Position numbers and translations under genes: made by a program. A DNA stretch of 64,000 nucleotides from Microbacterium sp. B35-30 (GTDB lineage Bacteria > Actinomycetota > Actinomycetes > Actinomycetales > Microbacteriaceae). Numbering within the stretch: position 1 is the first letter of the stretch; each line of letters starts with the position of its first letter. Shown piece after piece: positions 57,724-64,000 of the stretch. The notes beneath the pieces were generated by a model. It was not told where the DNA came from, searched no databases, and saw only the letters and a program-made list of their open reading frames with translations. The stretch lies in assembly GCF_010634855.1 (NCBI RefSeq), contig NZ_MWLQ01000027.1, positions 1 to 64,000 on the forward strand, read 5' to 3'.

Positions 57724-58680
57724 TCAGCTGTGGACGGCCGCGGCTGCCGGCGCCTTCAGATGCATGACCACGGCGGTCATCGCCGCGACGAGTCCGACGG
57801 CGAGCACCATGTGGATGTTCACCAGCACGATCGGCAGACCCGTGCGCGCCTGCCAGAGCCCGAAGACGATCTGCACGAGCTCGATCGCGAGGAGGAGCAG
57901 CGTCCACAGGCGCAGGCGCAACGCCGGGGGAGTGCGCCACGAGCCGGCCACGAGCACCAGCGTGAGCGCGAAGGTGATGTACCCCGGCCACGCGTGGATG
58001 TGCTGCATCAGCTCGGGGTTGAGCCCGTTGCGCGCGGCGCCGCCGTCGCCCGCGTGCGGGCCGGAGCCGGTGACGAGGATGCCGACCACGACCGTGAGCA
58101 GTAAGAGGGCCGTCGTGATGTGGGTCACCACCGCGTACCAGCGGGGCACGGCGAGGACGCGCGGACCGGGCTCGGCGTACACGCGCACGACGAGCACGGT
58201 CGCCAGCGCGACCAGCAGCACCGAGGCGAAATAGTGCAGGCCCACTACGTAGGGGTTGAGGTTCGTCAGCACCGTGATGCCGCCGATGACCGCCTGCAGC
58301 GGCACGTAGAGGCCGATCAGCAGCGAGAGCCAGAAGAGGTCGCGGCGCTCACGTCGCATCCGCACGACGAACAGGAACATGATGATCGCGACCGCGACCA
58401 GCACGAAGGTCAGCAGGCGGTTGCCGAACTCGATGAAGCCGTGCACCCCCGAGACCTCGGGGACCGGGACGAACGAGTCCTCGGTGCAGCGCGGCCAGGT
58501 CTCGCAGCCCAGTCCCGAGCCGGTGAGGCGGACGAGCCCGCCGGTGCCGACGATGCCGATCTGCACCACGAGCGTTGCCCACGCGGCTGCGATCACGCGC
58601 CGGTCGACGCGATCCGGCAGCCAGCGCCAGATGCGCTGCCCGATTCCGGGGGCGTTCGTCGTGGACTGATGCGCGGACAT
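57724..58680 (-). CDS. ctaA: Haem A synthase CtaA
   Basis: Oxidises haem O to haem A for the terminal oxidase. The 318-residue membrane protein has eight predicted helices with conserved histidines in VHGFIEFGNRLLTF, GLHYFASVLL, VVTHITTALLL and MQHIHAWPGYI, plus the cysteine pair CETWPRC in the first outer loop. The ATG at 58680 is chosen because it begins the conserved N-terminal helix. Its minus-strand -10 box TAGACT lies at 58811-58816. It is divergent from sufB. Confidence 0.94.
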   Translation of the reverse strand: MSAHQSTTNAPGIGQRIWRWLPDRVDRRVIAAAWATLVVQIGIVGTGGLVRLTGSGLGCETWPRCTEDSFVPVPEVSGVHGFIEFGNRLLTFVLVAVAIIMFLFVVRMRRERRDLFWLSLLIGLYVPLQAVIGGITVLTNLNPYVVGLHYFASVLLVALATVLVVRVYAEPGPRVLAVPRWYAVVTHITTALLLLTVVVGILVTGSGPHAGDGGAARNGLNPELMQHIHAWPGYITFALTLVLVAGSWRTPPALRLRLWTLLLLAIELVQIVFGLWQARTGLPIVLVNIHMVLAVGLVAAMTAVVMHLKAPAAAAVHS

Positions 58681-58938
58681 GCGGGTGGTCGCCTCCTGGC
58701 AGAGGCTCCGGATGCCGCGCGAGACGCACGGGGCGCGTCCGCGTCGGGGTGGAACCTGTAGAATCGAGGGGTCGGTGGCGGTGCAGTTCAAGGCGCCGCG
58801 CACCACTGACAGTCTAGGCGCGATGATCGGCGCCGCTTGAGAGGGCCCGAGAAGCGGCATCCCCCCTCCGGTATCTCCACCGGAGAACACGGATGCCGGG
58901 GCGGATCACACCGCTAGGACCCGGAGGAGAACGTGACG
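58681..58938. promoter_or_regulatory. Divergent ctaA/sufB region with a nested hairpin
   Basis: TAGACT on the minus strand (58811-58816) suits ctaA, and plus-strand TAGAAT (58759-58764) may suit sufB. The sufB leader has two nested stems: CGGCATCC/GGATGCCG (58855-58862/58891-58898) around CTCCGGT/ACCGGAG (58866-58872/58879-58885). No sufR-like gene lies here. No riboswitch class is recognised. Confidence 0.5.
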
Positions 58939-60357
58939 ATGTCTGATGTGCTGATCGACCGCCCGGAGCTGGACAGCCTGGGTGTCTACGAGTTCGGGTG
59001 GCATGATGCCGACGCCGCGGGTGCCGTGGCGAAGCGCGGCATCGACGAGAGCGTGGTGCGTGGCATCTCGGCGCTCAAGAACGAGCCCGAATGGATGCTG
59101 AAGACCCGGCTGAAGGGCTACCAGCTGTTCGGCCGCAAGCCGATGCCGACGTGGGGTGCAGACCTCAGCGACATCGACTTCGACAACATCAAGTACTTCG
59201 TGCGCTCCACCGAGAAGCAGGCGCAGTCGTGGGAGGACCTCCCCGAGGACATCCGCAACACGTACGAGAAGCTCGGCATCCCGGAGGCCGAGCGTCAGCG
59301 CCTGGTGGCCGGCGTCGCCGCCCAGTACGAGTCCGAGGTCGTGTACCACCAGATCCGCGAGGATCTCGAGGCGCAGGGCGTCATCTTCATGGACACCGAC
59401 ACCGCGCTGCGCGAGCACCCCGAGTTCTTCGAGGAGTACTTCGGCACCGTCATCCCGGCCGGTGACAACAAGTTCGCCGCTCTCAACACCGCGGTGTGGT
59501 CGGGCGGCTCGTTCGTGTACGTGCCGCCGGGCGTGCACGTCGAGATCCCGCTGCAGGCGTACTTCCGCATCAACACCGAGAACATGGGCCAGTTCGAGCG
59601 GACGCTCATCATCGCCGACGAGGGCTCGTACGTGCACTACATCGAGGGCTGCACCGCCCCGATCTACAAGAGCGACTCCCTGCACTCGGCCGTCGTCGAG
59701 ATCATCGTGAAGAAGAACGCCCGCGTTCGGTACACGACGATCCAGAACTGGTCGAACAACGTCTACAACCTCGTCACCAAGCGCGCCATCGCCCACGAGG
59801 GCGCGACGATGGAGTGGATCGACGGCAACATCGGGTCCAAGGTCACGATGAAGTACCCGTCGATCTTCCTGGTCGGCGAGCACGCCAAGGGCGAGACCCT
59901 CTCGGTCGCCTTCGCAGGCCCGGGACAGCACCAGGACGCCGGCGCGAAGATGATCCACATGGCGCCCTACACGCAGTCATCGATCGTCTCGAAGTCGATC
60001 GCCCGCGGTGGTGGCCGCGCCGGCTACCGCGGCGAGGTCCGTGTGGACGCCAACGCGCACCACTCCGCCAACACGGTCCGCTGCGACGCCCTGCTGGTCG
60101 ACACCATCTCGCGCTCCGACACGTACCCCGCGATCGACATCCGGGTGGACGACGTGCAGCTCGGCCACGAGGCCACGGTCTCGAAGGTCAGCGAGGAGCA
60201 GCTCTTCTACCTGATGAGCCGCGGCATGCCCGAGGACGAAGCCATGGCCATGATCGTGCGCGGCTTCATCGAGCCGATCGCGCGTGAGCTGCCCATGGAG
60301 TACGCGCTCGAACTCAACAAGCTCATCGAGATGGGCATGGAAGGATCCGTCGGCTAG
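58939..60357 (+). CDS. sufB: Fe-S cluster assembly protein SufB
   Basis: Scaffold subunit of the SufBCD complex, 472 residues, on which [Fe-S] clusters form in the cytoplasm. Family blocks are [40 protein letters not shown] (with the candidate cluster Cys) and [14 protein letters not shown], plus [18 protein letters not shown] at the end. The ATG at 58939 sits 8 nt after GGAGGAGA; a GTG 6 bp earlier is too close to that site. sufD begins directly at the stop (TAGATG). No intein is present. Confidence 0.97.
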   Translation: MSDVLIDRPELDSLGVYEFGWHDADAAGAVAKRGIDESVVRGISALKNEPEWMLKTRLKGYQLFGRKPMPTWGADLSDIDFDNIKYFVRSTEKQAQSWEDLPEDIRNTYEKLGIPEAERQRLVAGVAAQYESEVVYHQIREDLEAQGVIFMDTDTALREHPEFFEEYFGTVIPAGDNKFAALNTAVWSGGSFVYVPPGVHVEIPLQAYFRINTENMGQFERTLIIADEGSYVHYIEGCTAPIYKSDSLHSAVVEIIVKKNARVRYTTIQNWSNNVYNLVTKRAIAHEGATMEWIDGNIGSKVTMKYPSIFLVGEHAKGETLSVAFAGPGQHQDAGAKMIHMAPYTQSSIVSKSIARGGGRAGYRGEVRVDANAHHSANTVRCDALLVDTISRSDTYPAIDIRVDDVQLGHEATVSKVSEEQLFYLMSRGMPEDEAMAMIVRGFIEPIARELPMEYALELNKLIEMGMEGSVG

Positions 60358-61545
60358 ATGAGCCCCACCACTGAGGCCCCCACCATTCCCGGCGCGAAGG
60401 GCCACACCGACGGTGCCGGCGCGTTCGTGCCGGTTCAGACCCGCTCCGAGCGTCCCTGGTCGTTCGACCCCGCGGACTTCGAGGTGCCCACCGGCCGCGA
60501 GGTCAACTGGAAGCACACGCCGATCGCCAAGGTCCAGCCGCTGTTCGCGGACGAGGCCGGGCCCCACGGCATCATCCAGGTCGAGGTGGACGCCCCGGCC
60601 GGTCTGGTGCAGGAGCGCCTGACGGTCGGCACCGCGCCCCGCGGCGAGGTCTTCCGTCCCGAGGACCTGCCGAGCGCGATCGCCTGGAGGCAGGAGACCG
60701 AGGCGCCGCTGCTGCGCATCCCCGCCGGCGCCGAGTACACCGAGCCGATCGTGGTGTCGCTGACCGGCACCGGTGGCCTGGCGCACGCGCACGTCGTCGT
60801 CGAGGCGCAGGCGAACTCGCACGCCACCGTGGTCTTCCGCCACAGCGGCACCGCCCACCACGCGCAGAACGTCGAGATCATCGTGCGCGAGGGCGCACAC
60901 CTCGAGCTCGTGACCGTGCAGCGGTGGGACGACGACGCCGTGCACGTGGCGTCGCACCAGGCCCGCGTCGAGCGCGACGCGACCCTTCGTCATGTCGTCG
61001 TCAGCTTCGGCGGCGGTGTCGTGCGCGTCAACCCGACGGTGGAGCTCGCCGGCACCGGCTCGCGCGCCGAGCTCTACGGCCTCAGCTACGCCGACTCGGG
61101 TCAGCACCTCGAGAGCCAGGTGTACCTGCACCACAAGGGCGCCGAGACCTCCGGCGACGTGCTCTACAAGAGCGCGCTGCAGGGCGCGGCGGCGCGCACC
61201 GTGTGGATCGGCGACGTCCTCATCGGATCGGATGCCGTGGGCACCGACTCGTACGAGGCCAACCGCAACCTCGTCCTGACCGAAGGCGCGCGTGCCGAGT
61301 CGATCCCGAACCTCGAGATCGAGACCGGCGACATCCGCGGCGCAGGCCACGCGAGCGCCACCGGGCGCTTCGACGACGAGCAGCTGTTCTACCTGCAGGC
61401 GCGCGGCATCGCCGAGGACGAGGCACGACGCCTCGTCGTGCTCGGCTTCCTCGCCGAGATCGTGCAGAAGATCGGTGTCGCAGACCTCGAGGCGGAGCTG
61501 TTCGCCGCGATCGAGGAAGAACTCGCCAAGGAGGCCGGCCGATGA
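60358..61545 (+). CDS. sufD: Fe-S cluster assembly protein SufD
   Basis: A 395-residue beta-helix partner of SufB in the SufBCD scaffold. The N-terminal tail ends in EVNWKHTPIAKVQPLF, then the right-handed parallel beta-helix (about 110-340), and the C-terminal DDEQLFYLQARGIAEDEAR block shared with SufB. The ATG begins right after the sufB stop. Its stop overlaps the Rieske ferredoxin start by 4 bp. Confidence 0.96.
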   Translation: MSPTTEAPTIPGAKGHTDGAGAFVPVQTRSERPWSFDPADFEVPTGREVNWKHTPIAKVQPLFADEAGPHGIIQVEVDAPAGLVQERLTVGTAPRGEVFRPEDLPSAIAWRQETEAPLLRIPAGAEYTEPIVVSLTGTGGLAHAHVVVEAQANSHATVVFRHSGTAHHAQNVEIIVREGAHLELVTVQRWDDDAVHVASHQARVERDATLRHVVVSFGGGVVRVNPTVELAGTGSRAELYGLSYADSGQHLESQVYLHHKGAETSGDVLYKSALQGAAARTVWIGDVLIGSDAVGTDSYEANRNLVLTEGARAESIPNLEIETGDIRGAGHASATGRFDDEQLFYLQARGIAEDEARRLVVLGFLAEIVQKIGVADLEAELFAAIEEELAKEAGR

Positions 61546-61871
61546 CCGCGCAGCGCGTGTGCGCCCTCAGCGACCTCGTCCAGGACGAGGCCCGCCGGGT
61601 CGAGGTGGACGGCGTCGCGATCGCCCTCGTGCTGGACTCCAGCGGCGAGGTGCACGCCATCGGCGACGTCTGCACCCACGGCGACATCTCGCTGTCGGAG
61701 GGCTTCGTCGACGGCGAGTCGCTCGAATGCTGGGCCCACGGCTCGGCGTTCTCGCTGCGCACCGGCAAGCCCCTCAATCTCCCCGCGTACGAGCCGGTCC
61801 CCGTGTTCGCGGTCACCGTCGACGGCGATGACGTGCTCGTCGACGCGACCGTCACGCTCGAAGTGAACTGA
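61542..61871 (+). CDS. Rieske-type non-haem iron ferredoxin
   Basis: A 109-residue soluble protein with a [2Fe-2S] Rieske site: Cys44 and His46 (CTHGD), Cys63 and His66 (CWAHGS). It is like dioxygenase ferredoxins and lies inside the SUF operon of many actinobacteria, between sufD and sufC. It overlaps sufD by 4 bp and precedes sufC by 15 bp. An electron-transfer role in cluster assembly is plausible but not proven. Confidence 0.94.
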   Translation: MTAQRVCALSDLVQDEARRVEVDGVAIALVLDSSGEVHAIGDVCTHGDISLSEGFVDGESLECWAHGSAFSLRTGKPLNLPAYEPVPVFAVTVDGDDVLVDATVTLEVN

Positions 61872-61886
61872 AGAAGGTACTGAAGA

Positions 61887-62681
61887 ATGTCTGTTCTCGA
61901 GATCCGCGACCTCCATGTGACGGTCGAGACGGATGCCGGCACCACGCCGATCCTCAACGGTCTGTCGCTCACGATCCGCACGGGTGAGACCCACGCGATC
62001 ATGGGCCCCAACGGCTCCGGCAAGTCGACGCTCGCCTACACGATCGCCGGTCACCCCAAGTACACCGTCACGAGCGGCACGATCACGCTCGACGGCGAGG
62101 ACGTCCTGGCGATGTCCGTGGACGAGCGTGCGCGTGCCGGCCTGTTCCTGGCGATGCAGTACCCGGTCGAGATCCCGGGCGTCACCGTCACGAACTTCCT
62201 TCGCACCGCGAAGACCGCGATCGACGGCGAGGCGCCCTCGATCCGCACGTGGACCAAGGACGTCAAGGCGTCCATGAAGAACCTGCGCATGGACCCCAAG
62301 TTCGCTCAGCGCAACGTCAACGAGGGCTTCTCGGGCGGCGAGAAGAAGCGCCACGAGATCCTCCAGCTCGAGCTGCTGCGTCCGCAGATCGCCGTGCTCG
62401 ACGAGACCGACTCGGGTCTCGACGTCGACGCGCTGAAGATCGTGTCGGAGGGCGTGAACCGCGCCAAGGCCGACAACGACCTCGGGGTGCTGCTCATCAC
62501 GCACTACACCCGCATCCTGCGCTACATCCACCCCGACTTCGTGCACGTCATGGTGCAGGGGCGCATCGTCGAGGAGGGCGGCCCCGAGCTGGCCGACCGC
62601 CTCGAGGACGAGGGCTACGACCGCTTCCTGCCCGCGGGCGAAGAAGAGCCGGCCGGGGCCCCCGTCGCCGGCGAAGCGTAG
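61887..62681 (+). CDS. sufC: Fe-S cluster assembly ATPase SufC
   Basis: ABC-type ATPase of the SufBCD complex, 264 residues. Walker A is GPNGSGKST (40-48), the signature is FSGGEKKRHEILQL, and Walker B is IAVLDETDSGLDVDALK, with DSGLD as is usual for SufC. The C-terminal ~20 residues form a Glu/Pro/Ala tail. ATG start near GAAGGTAC. The TAG stop doubles as the -10 box start of the next gene. Confidence 0.97.
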   Translation: MSVLEIRDLHVTVETDAGTTPILNGLSLTIRTGETHAIMGPNGSGKSTLAYTIAGHPKYTVTSGTITLDGEDVLAMSVDERARAGLFLAMQYPVEIPGVTVTNFLRTAKTAIDGEAPSIRTWTKDVKASMKNLRMDPKFAQRNVNEGFSGGEKKRHEILQLELLRPQIAVLDETDSGLDVDALKIVSEGVNRAKADNDLGVLLITHYTRILRYIHPDFVHVMVQGRIVEEGGPELADRLEDEGYDRFLPAGEEEPAGAPVAGEA

Positions 62682-62690
62682 GATCGACCT

Positions 62691-63020
62691 ATGACGGCGA
62701 CCCTCACTTCCGAGAAGTACGACGAGGTGACCGAGGCTCTCAAGGACGTCATGGACCCGGAGCTCGGGATCAACGTCGTCGACCTCGGCCTCATCTACGA
62801 CCTCGCCTGGGACGACGAGAACGACGCGCTGGTCATCCACATGACCCTCACGTCGGCCGGCTGCCCGCTCACCGACGTGCTCGAGGAGCAGACCGCGCAG
62901 GCGCTGGACGACGTCGTCGAACGGTTCCGCATCAACTGGGTGTGGATGCCGCCGTGGGGCCCGGAGCGCATCACCGACGACGGGCGCGACATGATGCGCG
63001 CGCTCGGCTTCGCGATCTGA
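62691..63020 (+). CDS. Metal-sulphur cluster assembly factor (SufT/DUF59)
   Basis: A 109-residue MIP18/DUF59 protein: MDPELGINVVDLGLIYDLAW (21-40) and TSAGCPLTD with Cys58 are the family motifs, and WMPPWGPERITDDGRDM ends it. It helps insert Fe-S clusters. TAGGAT at 62679-62684 is 6 nt before the ATG, so this gene may also have its own leaderless promoter inside the operon. sufS and sufU, usual between sufC and this gene, are absent from the window. Confidence 0.93.
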   Translation: MTATLTSEKYDEVTEALKDVMDPELGINVVDLGLIYDLAWDDENDALVIHMTLTSAGCPLTDVLEEQTAQALDDVVERFRINWVWMPPWGPERITDDGRDMMRALGFAI

Positions 63021-63033
63021 CGCACAGCGACAT

Positions 63034-63984
63034 CTACTCCTCGAGGTAGCGCCGCCCGGTCAGCGCCATGGACGCGTTCCACAGCGCGACGGCTGCACGC
63101 GCGTCGGTGGCCACCGGGGCGAACGGCACGCCCGCGACGTCAGGCCGGGTCCTCGAACCGACCGGGCCCCAGAACAGGTCAGGCGTCACGTTCGCGGCAG
63201 TGGCGGCGGCGAGGATGGCTGCATCGGCAGGTTCCGGCTCACGGCCGATTGCACGGGCCAGCAGCGCGGTGACGGCGCGGGTCGTCGCTGACGGGTACGT
63301 CCCGTGCAGCGGCGTCCTCGCCATGCCGGGGTGGGCGGCGAAGCTGCGGATGCTGCTCTCCGCCCGGCGGAGCCGGCGCTCGACCTCCGCCGCGAACATC
63401 GTGTTCGCGAGCTTCGCGCGGATGTATCCGCGCCCGGGCGAGTATCCCGCGGCGTCCCCCAGCCGGTCGAGGTCGAGCGCACCTCGCGTGTAGAGCGCCG
63501 AGGAGACCGTCACGACGCGCGGATCCTGGCCCGCACCGAGCTGATCGAGCAGCTGACCGGTGAGGGCGAAGTGACCGAGGTGGTTGGTGGCGAACTGGCT
63601 CTCGACGCCTTCGCGGCTGGTGCGGAAAGGCACGCTGCTGCTCGCGGCGTTCAGCACGAGCAGATCCACCGCTGCGGCGCCGGCGACGCGTCCGAACCCA
63701 TCGACGGAATCGAGGTCGAACAGATCCAGGCGTGCGATCGTCACCCGGTCATCGGAGAGCCCGAGGTCGTTGAGGAGACTCCGGCGCACCTCAGCGGCGC
63801 GCTCGACATCGCGCGCTCCGACGACCACCGTGGCACCCCAGGCGGCGAAGGCCCGCGTCGTGACGAGGCCGAGGCCGCTCGTGCCGCCGGTGACGACGGC
63901 TCGACGGCCGCTCAGATCCGGCTGGCTGAGCGGTGCGGTGAGGCGGGTGCGCGAGGGCGATGCGGGGCGTGATGTCGTCGTCAT
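63034..63984 (-). CDS. Short-chain dehydrogenase/reductase
   Basis: A 316-residue SDR. It has the cofactor motif VTGGTSGLGLVTTRAFAAWG, LLVLNAASSSVPF, VTVSSALYTRG and the catalytic YIRAKLAN (Tyr-x3-Lys), as in the light-dependent protochlorophyllide reductase/retinol dehydrogenase-like group. The substrate is not known. The minus-strand -10 box TAGCCT lies 6 nt before the ATG, so it is probably leaderless. It is convergent with the DUF59 gene, 13 bp apart. Confidence 0.9.
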   Translation of the reverse strand: MTTTSRPASPSRTRLTAPLSQPDLSGRRAVVTGGTSGLGLVTTRAFAAWGATVVVGARDVERAAEVRRSLLNDLGLSDDRVTIARLDLFDLDSVDGFGRVAGAAAVDLLVLNAASSSVPFRTSREGVESQFATNHLGHFALTGQLLDQLGAGQDPRVVTVSSALYTRGALDLDRLGDAAGYSPGRGYIRAKLANTMFAAEVERRLRRAESSIRSFAAHPGMARTPLHGTYPSATTRAVTALLARAIGREPEPADAAILAAATAANVTPDLFWGPVGSRTRPDVAGVPFAPVATDARAAVALWNASMALTGRRYLEE

Positions 63985-64000
63985 GTCGGCAGGCTAGAGT

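Overview
The window is about 70% GC and carries a single-chromosome, core-genome style set of genes from a high-GC Gram-positive bacterium. RbpA, WhiA, OpcA, a QcrCAB cytochrome bcc complex, an ECF42-type sigma factor with a YCII partner and many apparently leaderless genes point to an actinobacterium, most likely Micrococcales/Microbacteriaceae (Microbacterium-like); the genus is inferred from gene order and style. No rRNA, tRNA, CRISPR array, insertion sequence or prophage was found.

Layout. 0-6 kb: qcrB, qcrA, qcrC and ctaE (terminal respiration, minus strand), divergent from trpD. 6-8.4 kb: a membrane protein, a PolX-derived PHP phosphoesterase and a convergent Pol I-type 5'-3' exonuclease. 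8.5-13 kb: a four-gene nonulosonate (sialic-acid-type) glycan operon headed by an 18-bp perfect hairpin. 12.9-14.7 kb: an accessory secreted protein/lipoprotein pair and a hairpin-rich gap. 14.7-22 kb: single metabolic or hypothetical genes (DksA-like, YchJ, PEP-mutase family, flavoprotein, APC permease, dehydrogenases, PH-domain protein). 22-31 kb: rpsA, a GIY-YIG-like gene, a membrane sensor kinase with a GGDEF-like partner and a facing response regulator, coaE, and two paralogous glycine-rich proteins. 31-41 kb: the UvrABC excision-repair genes, an OhrR-like regulator, rapZ and whiA. 41-46 kb: sodA, then gap-pgk-tpiA-secG-rbpA. 46-54 kb: tkt-tal-pgi-zwf-opcA-pgl (pentose phosphate operon, minus strand). 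54-59 kb: ctaB, a YCII/ECF42 sigma unit, a membrane protein and ctaA. 59-63 kb: SUF iron-sulphur assembly genes. 63-64 kb: an SDR oxidoreductase.

How the genes work together. Haem A synthesis (ctaB, ctaA), cytochrome oxidase and the bcc complex form one respiratory theme, and the SUF genes supply the clusters the Rieske protein needs. Central carbon flow is covered by the glycolytic trio and by a complete oxidative/non-oxidative pentose phosphate operon except gnd. DNA repair is represented by uvrA, uvrB and uvrC; the uvrA and uvrB start regions carry the same RecA-independent, PafBC-like promoter with identical geometry.

The least ordinary observations are the matched uvrA/uvrB promoters, an ECF42 promoter whose -35 element sits in the loop of the ctaB terminator, the nonulosonate locus without an epimerase, a run of hairpins at 14.3-14.45 kb, an AT-rich divergent operator beside the OhrR-like gene, two glycine-rich paralogues, and a strong apparent excess of the octamer CGGATGCC.
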